Notes: generated from the letters alone by a model not told the origin. Positions 17,981-26,427 are shown, counted from the first letter of the stretch. The stretch is DNA of 64,000 nt from Bacillus_BA songklensis (GCF_042649685.1 NZ_JBHRZT010000067.1:204482-268481); one strand, 5' to 3'. Program-made: numbers and translations.

Positions 17981-18235
17981 ACAGGTGAAAAACATGAAGA
18001 GCATCCCAACAAAGCTCCTTATAATACGCTTATCCTTATGAACAACAAGAAGTACAGAAAAGTGATCCCTTGGACTCCAATCGAAGGCTGGTATCCTGGT
18101 GATCAAACATATGTATCCGAAGGACCTAATGCGGAGCTTTCTGTGTCTCAAATCCGTGATTTCCGTAAAACGGCTCAATCCCAAAACCACCTGTTCAAAC
18201 TTCTTCACCGTGGCTATACCGGTATCATCAACTAA
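17981..18235 (+). pseudogene. C-terminal coding fragment, unknown family
   Basis: An open frame of 84 codons without an upstream start: 'HPNKAPYNTLILMNNKKYRK', 'VIPWTPIEGWYPGDQTYV' and 'LFKLLHRGYTGIIN'. It ends normally and is followed 40 bases later by a good terminator, so this is the genuine 3' end of a gene whose 5' part was lost. Family not recognised. Confidence 0.4.
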
Positions 18236-18275
18236 CCATTTTAGTTGAATCAAAATAACCATTTCATAGGTACTG

Positions 18276-18306
18276 AAGGAGCTAGAGTTTTCTGGCTCCT
18301 TTTCTT
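18276..18306 (+). terminator. Rho-independent terminator
   Basis: AAGGAGC pairs with GCTCCTT and is followed by TTTCTT. It closes the fragment ending at 18235. Confidence 0.7.
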
Positions 18307-18410
18307 ATCTATTGGCTCTGTTAATGTATTGTTGATTTATGAATATTTCTCCACTTGTCTATTTATGTTTGTTTATATGTAATCTCGTTATTTTTCATAA
18401 ACTATATCAA

Positions 18411-18530
18411 AAAAGGTATAAAAAGACATACCTATTGAGTCATCCCCCTGAAAGGACCCGTCATGAAAATCCAGCAAAATCAAAGAATTCCGTGACGGGC
18501 CCTTTCAGTAAAGATCAACTTTTGTCATTG
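18411..18530 (-). repeat. Two-hairpin repeat, copy A
   Basis: About 120 bases nearly identical to 41957-42090: one stem with ATACCT...TGAGTCATCC and a second with GAAAGGACCCGTCA / TGACGGGCCCTTTC. The end nearest 18530 abuts the remains of a GTPase gene, directly after the codons for KIPV. Confidence 0.8.
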
Positions 18531-18565
18531 ACAGGAATTTTATTTGATTTCATCAAAACCATCAT
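18531..18565 (-). pseudogene. COG0523 GTPase start codons, cut by repeat copy A
   Basis: Reading from ATG-ATG at 18565 on the minus strand gives 'MMVLMKSNKIPV' and then the repeat. 'KIPV' at this position is the usual start of these GTPases just before the P-loop. GGAGGAAGAAG upstream is a ribosome binding site. This is the same gene that survives without its N-terminus at 55058. Confidence 0.5.
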
Positions 18566-18578
18566 CTTCTTCCTCCAT

Positions 18579-18668
18579 TTACAGTATTTTTGATACTTTG
18601 ATGACTTTTTCTTTGTCTTTAGGTATCCCAACTACAATTCCATCTGCCCGTTCAAATCCCTGACCATT
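18579..18668 (-). pseudogene. 3' end of a [2Fe-2S] ferredoxin-like gene (relic of 55619-56011)
   Basis: The last 30 codons match the intact ferredoxin gene nearly residue for residue ('NGQGFERADGIVVGIPKDKE', 'VIKVSKIL'). The upstream part is missing; in its place comes sequence that normally lies upstream of zur. This is a clear deletion junction. Confidence 0.75.
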
Positions 18669-18676
18669 TATGAAAT

Positions 18677-18697
18677 AAATAGTAATCATTACGAATT
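18677..18697. promoter_or_regulatory. Zur-type box in relic
   Basis: AAATAGTAAT and ATTACGAATT around a central C. It matches the AAATCGTAAT-N-ATTACGATTT pattern of the other boxes and is the counterpart of the box at 57309. Confidence 0.6.
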
Positions 18698-18741
18698 AAA
18701 GTCTAACTTATATCCATCTTATTTGTAAATAGATAATTGGT

Positions 18742-18762
18742 TTTTCGTAATAATTACGATTT
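18742..18762. promoter_or_regulatory. Zur-type box in relic
   Basis: TTTTCGTAAT and ATTACGATTT around a central A. It is the counterpart of the box at 57375 but closer to the palindrome than the box in the intact locus. Confidence 0.65.
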
Positions 18763-18809
18763 ATTAAAACCAATGATTTAATAACTAAACAAAATGGGGA
18801 GGAAGAATC

Positions 18810-18905
18810 ATGGAAACGACCCGAATTCCTGTTTATTTAATTAATGGTTTCCTGGGAAGTGGTAAGACAACAGCATTTTTGTTTTTATCTCCATTTGCTG
18901 CTTGA
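18810..18905 (+). pseudogene. COG0523 GTPase N-terminal relic (copy of 57442 gene)
   Basis: 'METTRIPVYLINGFLGSGKT' matches the start of the GTPase at 57442, including the P-loop and GGGGAGGA ribosome binding site. After 'TTA' the sequence departs and stops at 31 residues. It sits directly behind two Zur boxes, so under zinc limitation it might still be transcribed into a short useless peptide. Confidence 0.8.
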
Positions 18906-18982
18906 TTTGTGCCTTTTCCATGCATACATTCTCTAAATAAGTTAAAAAATAATGATGAATTGGGAATAAAAGGAGTATGGAT

Positions 18983-19195
18983 ATGTCTAAAAAAAATTTA
19001 GATTTGCAATGCGACATATTAGTATTATGTGGGATATTCTTTGCGATTCGCTTTATATACACAAAAGAATTATACATGCAGGTAAACGGATATACAGTGA
19101 ATACGCTTGGCTTACTCATACAAACAATTGTATTTGTTGCAATATGCAGATTAGTAAGTAAGAAAGCTAGTGAAAAGGTAAAATCTACAAAGTAA
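18983..19195 (+). CDS. Small membrane protein, 70 aa
   Basis: The second of two close ATG codons is chosen because AAAGGAG lies seven bases before it. Two hydrophobic segments (about 13-28 and 43-62) are joined by 'TKELYMQVNGYTVN' and end in a basic tail, so it is probably a two-helix membrane protein. Family unknown. It lies just after the truncated zinc-locus relic. Confidence 0.55.
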   Translation: MSKKNLDLQCDILVLCGIFFAIRFIYTKELYMQVNGYTVNTLGLLIQTIVFVAICRLVSKKASEKVKSTK

Positions 19196-19294
19196 GTTAA
19201 TCCCTTTTTTGGTTTAGTGCCAATTGAAGCTGAAATAGAGGCTCCTACCGCAAAAGGTGATGATGTTGAATTCAGAGAAGTCTATGATAGATAA
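19196..19294 (+). pseudogene. Orphan C-terminal fragment
   Basis: In the same frame after the stop of the small membrane gene: 'FFGLVPIEAEIEAPTAKGDD' and 'VEFREVYDR' then stop. It has no start codon and is evidently the end of a lost gene. Family not identified. Confidence 0.3.
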
Positions 19295-19344
19295 CTTCCT
19301 CTAATCCAAAGAAACATAATGGCGATTAAGTTGCGTCTATAAAG

Positions 19345-19376
19345 AAAAAACCTCCTCGGTCGGCAAGGAGGTTTTT
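19345..19376. terminator. Bidirectional terminator
   Basis: AAAAAACCTCCT and AGGAGGTTTTT form a symmetric hairpin with T runs on both strands, near the 3' end of the regulator at 19400. Confidence 0.75.
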
Positions 19377-19399
19377 CTTTATATTTCCGGTAAGAATGG

Positions 19400-20719
19400 T
19401 TATGTTAACTTGACATGATTTTTTCCAAGTAAGCCGCTATAGTGACTTTTTTGCATTTGTTCGGCATGAAAAGCTTGATGATAGTAAGTGGCGGCCTTCT
19501 TATAGGACTGCTTGTTATAAAAATACGCACCAAATTCCGTTGCTAGATTTTTGATGTGATAATAATATTCCAACTCCATACAGTGTTCGATTAACATTCT
19601 CATCGCCTTTTCATAATGGGCCTCTTGAGCTTGATGCTTGTAAACACTGGCTTGTAATATATCCAGTTCAACATCGTAATATAAGTTCTTGCGTTCCATC
19701 GCAATGGTTTGGGCTTGATTGAGATGCTCCTCAACAAGCTTCCACTCTTTTTGTTCGATATAAATTTCGATAAGCCGTTTATGTACTTGTATGGATTTCT
19801 CTTTAAAGGAACTCTTAAGGTATAATTGGGTGGCATTCATATAAGAAGTAATTGCTTGGTCATAATCTTTCCCCACTTGATGGACGCGTCCGATGCTGTA
19901 CTCAAGAATTGCATGAAGATTGGGGTTATCTTGATCCCAATAACATGCTTTTGCCTCTCTCAGACTGTTCATCGCATCCATTGGTTGGTTGACTAAATGA
20001 AATTGAATCGCGCGTGTAAAGAGTACCATCGCTAAACGGTTTGAATCCCCGAGCTTCTTCTGATATTCGTAAGATTTTCCAGAGTAGTACAGGCATGCAA
20101 GCTTATCTTCATTGAGCTGTTGATTAACAATACTAAGGCTGAAATATAGCTTTGCTCGGTCTTGGTCATCTGCTCCAGCAACATAAGACTCGCATCGCAA
20201 TAAGTATTCATTTGCCTGTAGAGGCATGTGTAAATCCATGAGTAGCTTGCCGCAAATTAGATAATAGTTAAAATATAAGCGTTCTTCTATGGAAGAATCA
20301 TAGACGTTAATGATGTTGGTGGATTGTTCGAAAATGAATTTGGCTTCATGAAGACGGAACCCAACAAAATAATAGCGAATGAGCGTTGTAAATATCATCA
20401 GAAACGACCGATTGACATGGGTTTCATTAACCTGTACTTGAAGAAGTGCTAAATTCTCCTCTGAAAGAATGTCATGCTTCCAATAATGATCGTATATGTT
20501 CTCCAGTTTTTTTGCAAATCCGTCTGGCGTTTGTTCTAAAAGTATATCTGGGGCTATGTTTAATCGTTCTGCAATCTTTTTGATAAAATGGTCCGTTGGT
20601 TGAGTCTGATTGTTTTCTACTTTACTTAAATAGGTGATTGAAGCAATTCCTTCAATAAGCTGGCCCTGTGTCATCTTTTTGACGAGTCTAAGACTTCGAA
20701 TTCGATCACCGATTTTCAT
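19400..20719 (-). CDS. RRNPP-type transcription regulator: HTH_XRE plus TPR repeats
   Basis: 439 residues. An N-terminal Cro/C1-type HTH (about 1-60: 'IGDRIRSLRLVKKMTQGQLIEGIASITYLSKVENNQT') is followed by about 370 residues of helical TPR-like repeats. This is the NprR/PlcR/AimR-like layout in which a short imported peptide binds the TPR groove. A 13-residue hydrophobic ORF with a perfect Shine-Dalgarno lies divergently upstream (20907), then a metallo-hydrolase gene. NprR-type proteins usually have their peptide gene downstream on the same strand, so this arrangement is closer to Rgg/Shp. Peptide dependence is inferred. Confidence 0.85.
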   Translation of the reverse strand: MKIGDRIRSLRLVKKMTQGQLIEGIASITYLSKVENNQTQPTDHFIKKIAERLNIAPDILLEQTPDGFAKKLENIYDHYWKHDILSEENLALLQVQVNETHVNRSFLMIFTTLIRYYFVGFRLHEAKFIFEQSTNIINVYDSSIEERLYFNYYLICGKLLMDLHMPLQANEYLLRCESYVAGADDQDRAKLYFSLSIVNQQLNEDKLACLYYSGKSYEYQKKLGDSNRLAMVLFTRAIQFHLVNQPMDAMNSLREAKACYWDQDNPNLHAILEYSIGRVHQVGKDYDQAITSYMNATQLYLKSSFKEKSIQVHKRLIEIYIEQKEWKLVEEHLNQAQTIAMERKNLYYDVELDILQASVYKHQAQEAHYEKAMRMLIEHCMELEYYYHIKNLATEFGAYFYNKQSYKKAATYYHQAFHAEQMQKSHYSGLLGKNHVKLT

Positions 20720-20906
20720 AAATACCCCCTTAAGGCTTTACCTATTTATCAATTATATCAAAAAAAATAAGGATGTTCGGTTAAATTCATACAAAAATAC
20801 AACTGAAAAAATAGCGAAAAAATGAATGGATTTTACTTGTATTTATTTACAAAGCAACCACGTTATGATGTAAGAAGTTAAAAGAATATTGAAAAGGAGG
20901 AGAGAA

Positions 20907-20948
20907 ATGATTTTTATTCCATTGGCGGTTGCATTAGCGATTATTTAA
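20907..20948 (+). CDS. Candidate signalling peptide, 13 aa (MIFIPLAVALAII)
   Basis: The ATG is preceded by AAAAGGAGGAGAGA, the strongest ribosome binding site in this part of the window, although the frame has only 13 codons. The product is entirely hydrophobic except for one proline, much like short hydrophobic pheromones. It is divergent from an HTH-TPR regulator. It could alternatively be a leader peptide for the 21070 hydrolase. Confidence 0.45.
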   Translation: MIFIPLAVALAII

Positions 20949-20976
20949 TCATTGAACAAGAAATATAGAGCCGCTT

Positions 20977-21045
20977 ATGATGGCTCACTATGTGATGGAC
21001 CTTCAAATGGCTATGCATTTTATTGGCTTAAGATGGATTAAATAA
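20977..21045 (+). CDS. Possible second short peptide, 22-23 aa
   Basis: ATG-ATG start, then 'AHYVMDLQMAMHFIGLRWIK'. No strong ribosome binding site, but it lies between the 13-residue ORF and the hydrolase gene. Amphipathic with a basic C-terminus. May be chance. Confidence 0.2.
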   Translation: MMAHYVMDLQMAMHFIGLRWIK

Positions 21046-21069
21046 CTAAGTAAGAGCGGAGGGTGAAAG

Positions 21070-21819
21070 ATGATTATCGATAATGGTGTAGAAATACTTA
21101 AAATAGAAGCGGAGGCTTTCGGGAGTAAGACCACTCTATATCCAACACTGATTAAGGATGATGAATCGGCTGTATTAGTAGACGTCGGCATGCCGGGAGG
21201 ATGGGAACAAATCCAAGCAGTGATGACCGAAAATGGGGTTGAGCCAAAGAAACTAAAAGCAATTATTCTCACCCACCAGGATCTTGATCATATAGGCAGT
21301 ATCGAAGAAATTAAACAGGAGCTTGGCAACAGCATCATCGTTTATGCCCATGAGCTTGACAAGCCATATATAGAAGGAAGCTTGCCGCTGATTAAAACAA
21401 CTCCTTCTGTCATGGCGCCTATGATAGAATTACTTCCAGAAAAGATGAGACAGGAAGCTTTAGATTTATGTGAAAATCCGCCAAAGGTTAAGGTCGATCA
21501 AACCGTAGTGGATGGGCAGGAACTCCCATATTGTGGCGGGATTCGAATTATTCATACACCTGGACATACAGAAGGCCATATCAGTCTATATTTGCAGCAA
21601 AGTAAAACACTTATTGCCGCTGATGCAATGCTTTGTATCGATGGAAAATTACATGGACCTGTTCCGCAAACCTCACTAGATTTACCGAAGGCCCAGCGTT
21701 CGTTAGTAAAATTCTTAGATTACGAGATTGAAACAGTGATTTGTTATCATGGTGGATTATGTGAATGGGGGGCCAAGGACCAAATAGAACAGCTTGTTAA
21801 AGAGATAAGAGAATTATAG
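21070..21819 (+). CDS. MBL-fold metallo-hydrolase
   Basis: 249 residues after GGAGGGTG. Metal-binding motif 'LTHQDLDHIG' at 67-76 (His69, Asp71, Asp73, His74; the second His of HxHxDH is Asp, as in one common branch), 'HTPGHTEGHISLY' near 163, and Asp in 'IAADAMLC'. Glyoxalase II-like zinc hydrolases have this plan; substrate is unknown. It lies divergent from the HTH-TPR regulator with a short peptide ORF between them, so it is a plausible target of that regulator. Confidence 0.88.
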   Translation: MIIDNGVEILKIEAEAFGSKTTLYPTLIKDDESAVLVDVGMPGGWEQIQAVMTENGVEPKKLKAIILTHQDLDHIGSIEEIKQELGNSIIVYAHELDKPYIEGSLPLIKTTPSVMAPMIELLPEKMRQEALDLCENPPKVKVDQTVVDGQELPYCGGIRIIHTPGHTEGHISLYLQQSKTLIAADAMLCIDGKLHGPVPQTSLDLPKAQRSLVKFLDYEIETVICYHGGLCEWGAKDQIEQLVKEIREL

Positions 21820-21893
21820 GAGGAGCCTTTTTTTAATTAACAGAGTTGGTATAGTTTTGATACTTTTTATGACAAAAGGAGATGATAAAATTT

Positions 21894-22205
21894 ATGAAAA
21901 CATTGGTCATCGTAGCTCATCCGAATTTGCAACAGTCACGCGTCAACAAACGTTGGATAGCGGAATTGCGCGAGCATCCCGACCAAGTGACGGTACACGA
22001 GTTGTACGCAGCGTATCCGGAAAAAACAATCGACATCGAACGCGAGCAGGCTCTGGTAGCTGAACACGATCGCCTTGTGCTGCAATACCCTCTTCAATGG
22101 TATAGCACACCGTCGCTGCTGAAGCAATGGCTGGATGAAGTTTTCACAACCACTTGGCTGTTCGGTCCCGGCGGCAGCAAAGCAGCAGGCAAAGAGCTCG
22201 TCTAA
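21894..22205 (+). pseudogene. NAD(P)H oxidoreductase (YwrO/MdaB flavodoxin-like), C-terminally truncated
   Basis: 'MKTLVIVAHPNLQQSRVNKR', 'YPLQWYSTPSLLKQWLDEVF' and 'WLFGPGGSKAAGKELV' match the first 104 residues of YwrO-type FMN quinone reductases, which are about 175 long. A stop follows GKELV and no continuation is seen. The missing part carries half of the flavin site, so it is probably inactive. GC content is above the neighbours. Confidence 0.75.
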
Positions 22206-22275
22206 GCCCCGTTTTAATCAACGAGGCTTAGATTATGGAGTTGGCGGGATACCCGTTCTGGTAATGGCTATAATT

Positions 22276-22434
22276 TTACTGCAACCTGCAACATATATTT
22301 ACTATGTCGTCTGTAACTTCGCTAGCGTTAGATAGTAATTGAAGAACCCTCTTAGCTGCGATTTCACCTACATTTTCGACGAACACATCACCAGAATCAG
22401 TTAATATTTGAACAAAACTCCCCTGTGACCACAT
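22276..22434 (-). CDS. Small protein, 52 aa, unknown
   Basis: ATG eight bases after AAGGGTG. The product reads 'MWSQGSFVQILTDSGDVFVE', 'NVGEIAAKRVLQLLSNASEV' and ends with a CC pair. Helical and soluble; no family recognised. Good ribosome binding site and codon use support a real gene. Confidence 0.5.
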   Translation of the reverse strand: MWSQGSFVQILTDSGDVFVENVGEIAAKRVLQLLSNASEVTDDIVNICCRLQ

Positions 22435-22526
22435 TATAATCACCCTTATTTTATCGAGATATTATATGTTATATGCGTAAACTAAAAACGAAAATTACAA
22501 AAGAGAAGGGGTTACTGACCGTTTCC

Positions 22527-22904
22527 TTACAGTGTTTCTAATATAAAATCCTGAACAAATGTTTTGTCAGCTAACCCATCTGTATAGATGATTGATAATT
22601 TTAATTCACCATTTTGACCTGCGTTGAATTCACTAACCACTATGTCAGAGCTATTTCCTAGCATCTGCTTAATATAATCAATGTTTTTCTTTAAATCTGT
22701 ATACAAGGAAATGGTTTGTGCTTGATTCTGATTAGTATTCTGATTCTGATTAGTGTTCTGGTTTTGATTGGTGCCCTGGTTTTGATCGGTGTTCTGGTTT
22801 TGATTGGTATTCTGGTTTTGATCATCATCTGAATTCACTATTGACGAATGTTTGTTTTTAATTAATTTGTGTAATGGTGTCGGTATTCGGTATTTCATGT
22901 CCAC
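22527..22904 (-). pseudogene. GerA-family germination protein N-terminal fragment with NQN-repeat linker
   Basis: 125 residues: a basic start, a 35-residue run of Asn-Gln/Thr repeats (about 30-62), then 'LYTDLKKNIDYIKQMLGNSSDIVV' and 'LKLSIIYTDGLADKTFVQDFILE', which is the first globular subdomain of GerA-type subunits. Full proteins have about 480-550 residues with five or six membrane helices; here a stop follows directly. Either a relic or a soluble stand-alone N-domain. The low-complexity repeat may have expanded by slippage. Confidence 0.7.
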
Positions 22905-23082
22905 CCCTCCAGAAACTAACAGATAACATTCTATGTATTGCTTCTCCCGCAGCTGTACTTGTATCCATTTTATCTTGTTAATTCTTCATGATTTCCTTAT
23001 GAGTTTCAGAGTCCAAGGTAGAACAAAACCAAATAACAACAAATAACAAGGGATTGAGTAAAGGGGTTTCCAACCTTTACAT

Positions 23083-23253
23083 CTACATCCCTCTTTCTTG
23101 CGGGATAAGAATTGCTAAATCCACCTTATTGATTGCTACTTTTCCTTCGTCAAACATAAAAAGTATGCTATCTCCTTGATTTACTCCTAATGCTTCTCTT
23201 ACTACCTTTGGAATCGTTACTTGTCCTTTAGAGCTAATTTTAGCGAGGTGCAT
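23083..23253 (-). CDS. AbrB/SpoVT-type DNA-binding protein (MazE-like)
   Basis: Start at the ATG after AAGGAGAG (residue 30 of the longest frame). 56 residues: 'MHLAKISSKGQVTIPKVVRE', then 'ALGVNQGDSILFMFDEGKV', the canonical swapped-hairpin AbrB domain. It binds DNA as a dimer and could be an antitoxin or transition-state-type regulator. No MazF/VapC toxin frame is next to it; the divergent neighbour is a damaged acetyltransferase. Confidence 0.85.
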   Translation of the reverse strand: MHLAKISSKGQVTIPKVVREALGVNQGDSILFMFDEGKVAINKVDLAILIPQERGM

Positions 23254-23311
23254 GAAATCTCTCCTTACTTCTTTACTTTTTACTATTTTTTCTTTAAATG
23301 TTTTTTTATGT

Positions 23312-23725
23312 ATGTTTGAAACAAAAAAAGATCTACCCAAAAGGTGGTCTGCTATTCCATATAGTCATAATGAACGAAAAAGCTCCAGTTCGCTTAACGT
23401 AGGTTTAGTCAATGGACCTGTCATTGAAACAGCATTAATTACAGATGACTTATTTAGTGATATAAAGGCAAATCCAGCGTCTGGCGGTCATCAAAGTGTT
23501 TTAGGATTAGCGGTGTCCCCACATTTTCAAAAACGAGGCGTGGCATCAGCGTTACTTGCACACTTTGAAAAAGAAGCAAGAGAGAACAAACGTGAAACGA
23601 TTACACTCACTTGTAAAGAGAACTTAATTCGCTTCTATGAAAATTATGGATACCTCAACATCGGTGTTTCAAGTTCTGAGCATGGTGGAGTCATTTGGTA
23701 CAACATGATTAAAAAATTACAGTGA
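23312..23725 (+). pseudogene. GNAT acetyltransferase with damaged N-terminus
   Basis: The C-terminal two thirds is a good GNAT domain: 'VLGLAVSPHFQKRGVASALL' (acetyl-CoA motif A) and 'TCKENLIRFYENYGYLNIGVS'. The first about 35 residues do not fit the family and there is no ribosome binding site before any ATG in this frame. Bases 23360-23400 look like a join. Likely a remnant fused to unrelated upstream sequence. Confidence 0.6.
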
Positions 23726-23823
23726 ATGTTTTATCAGCTCTAAATTGAGAACTTCGTTATTCCACAGCTTTGAGTGTAAGAAGTGATAAAATTCACGATT
23801 GAAATCGATAAAAAGTAAAAAAA

Positions 23824-23867
23824 AGAAAGTCGCTGTACTACCGGTCAGATAGCGCAACGACTTTCAA
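23824..23867 (+). terminator. Hairpin around AAAGTCG/CGACTTT
   Basis: GAAAGTCGCTG and AGCGCAACGACTTTC pair imperfectly. It lies after the acetyltransferase remnant and just before a larger structured element. Confidence 0.5.
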
Positions 23868-23879
23868 AATGAAAGATAC

Positions 23880-24195
23880 GGGATTGTTTATGCCGCGTGC
23901 TAACGAAGAAGTTATCGCGGTAAAACAGTTTATCCCGCATTAACGGGCAGTAAGACCTCCACTTCAAGGCTTGAGAGAAATCGAAGGAGTCTAAGTGGGG
24001 GATAACTGCCCGTAAAAGCCCGAATAAAGGAACACAGACTAACATCGCCGCGTCCTGCGGCAACGTCTGCGTGACCCGCATCGTGCGGGCCTAACTAACC
24101 ATCAGTGGGGGATGAAGGAAAACCCTCACTGATGGAAGTTTCACTTTATGCCGCATGTCAACAAAGAAGCTGCCGCGGCAAAAAGTTTCTCAACG
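23880..24195 (-). mobile_element. Structured non-coding element, possibly IS200/IS605 omega-RNA/right-end remnant
   Basis: Successive palindromes: ACGGGCAG/CTGCCCGT, CTCCACTTC/AAGTGGGGG, GCCGCG/CGGC, CCCGCA/TGCGGG and CATCAGTG/CACTGATG. The two edges share an imperfect direct repeat (TTTATGCCGC followed by CGCGG-AAAA-AGTTT, at 23888 and 24147). GC-rich against its surroundings, with no coding frame. It recalls the transcript end of IS200/IS605 tnpB genes read on the minus strand; no tnpB is present. Tentative. Confidence 0.4.
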
Positions 24196-24219
24196 GTACG
24201 TAGTATTCATGTCCGTTCG

Positions 24220-25749
24220 TTAATTTCGGATTAGGTAATCGAATGCACCTAATGCTGCAGTTGCCCCTGATCCCATCGAAATAATGATTTGCTTATAGGC
24301 GCTATCTGTACAGTCGCCTGCAGCAAATACGCCAGGGATGTTTGTTGCGCCATGTTTATCGACGACGATTTCACCCGTGCGAGTGCGTTCAACCGTTTCG
24401 CCTAACCAATCGGTATTTGGTACAAGGCCGATCTGAACGAATACACCCTGCAATTCAATGTGATGAACTTCTTCCGTCTCACGGTCGATATAAGAAATGC
24501 CGTTAACTTTGTCCGTGCCGGTAATTTCTTTTGTTTGAACGTTCTTCAGGACCGTTACGTTAGGCAGACTGTAAAGACGCTCTTGGAGGACAACATCAGC
24601 TTTCAGCTCTGGCATAAATTCAAGGACCGTTACATGCTTCACGATACCTGCGAGATCAATTGCCGCTTCGATACCAGAATTACCGCCGCCAATAACCGCT
24701 ACATGTTTTCCTGCAAACAATGGACCGTCACAATGAGGGCAGTATGCTACACCTTTGTTCTTGAATTCTGCTTCGCCTGGTACACCAACATTGCGCCAGC
24801 GGGCACCTGTTGAAAGGATGACGGTTTTGCTCTTTAGAACCGCACCGTTTTCGAGTTCAAGTTCGATGAGGTCCTTCTTTTCTAAACGCTTGGCACGCTG
24901 TAAATTCATGACATCGATGTCATACTCTTTCACGTGTTCTTCAAGACTTGCCGCGAGCTTAGGACCTTCCGTGTATTTTACACTGATAAAGTTCTCAATG
25001 CCCATCGTGTCCATAATCTGACCGCCAAAGCGTTCAGCAACAATGCCTGTACGAATGCCTTTACGTGCTGCATAGACAGCTGCACTTGCACCGGCCGGTC
25101 CGCCGCCGACAACAAGCACATCGTATGGCTCCTTATCAGCAAGCTCCGATGCATCCGGACCATTCCCCATCTTGGCGAGGATTTCCTCGAGTGTCATACG
25201 GCCGCTGCCGAACGATTCTCCATTTAGGAAAACAGTTGGCACTGCCATGATGCCTTTGCTTTCTACTTCTTCTTTGAAAGCCGCGCCGTCAATCATGGTA
25301 TGTGTAATGCCAGGATTGAGAATGCTCATTAAGTTCAGTGCCTGTACAACATCAGGGCAGTTGTGGCAGCTCAGGCTGATGTAAGATTCAAAGTGATATT
25401 CGCCCTTAATACTTTTAACTTGATCAATTACCTTCTGATCAACCTTCGGGGCTCTTCCGCTAACCTGCAAGAGAGCCAGCACCAATGAAGTAAATTCGTG
25501 CCCTAAAGGAATACCAGAAAAAGTTACTCCAGTGTCTTCGCCGATACGATTCACACTAAAGCTCGGCGTTCTCTGGAGTTCTGTTTTCTCTACCTTAATG
25601 TTGGATGACATGGTGGCTAATTCGTCTACTAAAGCCAGCATGTCGCGGGATACGTCATCGGATCCTGCGCTGACTTTGAGCAGGACATCGCCCTCCATCA
25701 ATTGAAGATATTGGGCTAATTGTGCTTTTATATCTGCATCTAGTATCAT
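24220..25749 (-). CDS. ahpF: Alkyl hydroperoxide reductase subunit F
   Basis: 509 residues, the usual length. The N-terminal double thioredoxin-like domain has the redox pair CHNC at 128-131; the FAD/NADH reductase part has 'VLVVGGGPAGASAA' at 211-224 and the second redox pair CPHC at 337-340; 'FAAGDCTDSAYKQIIIS' is near the C-terminus. It transfers electrons from NADH through FAD to AhpC. It follows ahpC by 12 bases in one operon controlled by a PerR-like box at 26403. Confidence 0.97.
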   Translation of the reverse strand: MILDADIKAQLAQYLQLMEGDVLLKVSAGSDDVSRDMLALVDELATMSSNIKVEKTELQRTPSFSVNRIGEDTGVTFSGIPLGHEFTSLVLALLQVSGRAPKVDQKVIDQVKSIKGEYHFESYISLSCHNCPDVVQALNLMSILNPGITHTMIDGAAFKEEVESKGIMAVPTVFLNGESFGSGRMTLEEILAKMGNGPDASELADKEPYDVLVVGGGPAGASAAVYAARKGIRTGIVAERFGGQIMDTMGIENFISVKYTEGPKLAASLEEHVKEYDIDVMNLQRAKRLEKKDLIELELENGAVLKSKTVILSTGARWRNVGVPGEAEFKNKGVAYCPHCDGPLFAGKHVAVIGGGNSGIEAAIDLAGIVKHVTVLEFMPELKADVVLQERLYSLPNVTVLKNVQTKEITGTDKVNGISYIDRETEEVHHIELQGVFVQIGLVPNTDWLGETVERTRTGEIVVDKHGATNIPGVFAAGDCTDSAYKQIIISMGSGATAALGAFDYLIRN

Positions 25750-25761
25750 TGATCGTGCTCC

Positions 25762-26325
25762 TTAAATCTTTCCTACAAGATCAAGGCTTGGCTTAAGTGT
25801 TGCAGCACCTTCCTGCCATTTAGCCGGGCAAACTTCACCCGGATTGTTGCGAACATACTGTGCTGCCTTAATCTTGTTAACAAGAATGCTTGCATCACGT
25901 CCGATGCCGTCTGCATTAATTTCAACAGCTTGGATAATACCGTCTGGATCGATGATAAATGTACCGCGATCAGCAAGGCCTTCTTCTTCATTTAGTACGT
26001 CGAAGTTGCGAGAGATCTTTTGTGAAGGGTCACCGATCATAATATATTCAATTTTGCCAATAGCTTCTGAGTGATCGTGCCATGCTTTATGTGTAAAATG
26101 CGTATCCGTTGAAACGGAATATACTTCCACGCCAAGTTCTTTCAGAGTTGCGTATTCGTTTTGCAGGTCTTCTAATTCAGTAGGGCATACGAATGTAAAA
26201 TCTGCTGGATAGAAGCAAACTACACTCCATTTACCTTTAAAGTTTTCTTCAGTAACATCGATAAAATCGCCGTTATGGAACGCTTTCGCTGTGAACGGTT
26301 TTACTTCTTTTCCAATTAATGACAT
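25762..26325 (-). CDS. ahpC: Alkyl hydroperoxide reductase subunit C (2-Cys peroxiredoxin)
   Basis: The ATG after AGGAGGAATTTGATT is chosen over the TTG two codons upstream, giving 187 residues as in B. subtilis. Peroxidatic Cys47 in 'ADFTFVCPTE', resolving Cys166 in 'GEVCPAKW'. It reduces H2O2 and organic peroxides in the cytoplasm, being recycled by AhpF. The promoter region on the minus strand has TTGACA-17-AATAAT and a PerR-like operator over the start region. Confidence 0.97.
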   Translation of the reverse strand: MSLIGKEVKPFTAKAFHNGDFIDVTEENFKGKWSVVCFYPADFTFVCPTELEDLQNEYATLKELGVEVYSVSTDTHFTHKAWHDHSEAIGKIEYIMIGDPSQKISRNFDVLNEEEGLADRGTFIIDPDGIIQAVEINADGIGRDASILVNKIKAAQYVRNNPGEVCPAKWQEGAATLKPSLDLVGKI

Positions 26326-26402
26326 AATCAAATTCCTCCTATGTGTGGGTTTTGAGAACTATAAATAGCTTGCTAAAGACATAGATTAAAAGCTTCAGTT
26401 AA

Positions 26403-26417
26403 CTATAATGATTCTAA
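26403..26417. promoter_or_regulatory. PerR-type operator upstream of ahpC
   Basis: CTATAATGATTCTAA matches the Bacillus Per box TTATAATNATTATAA at all but two positions. It lies just downstream of the ahpC -10, where binding would block transcription. The regulator is inferred from the consensus. Confidence 0.65.
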
Positions 26418-26427
26418 TTCGATATTA

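Noticed and set aside
22740..22830. Short tandem repeats resembling a CRISPR or VNTR
   Set aside because: They encode the Asn/Gln/Thr linker of a GerA-type fragment; units are about 12-18 bases with no spacers.
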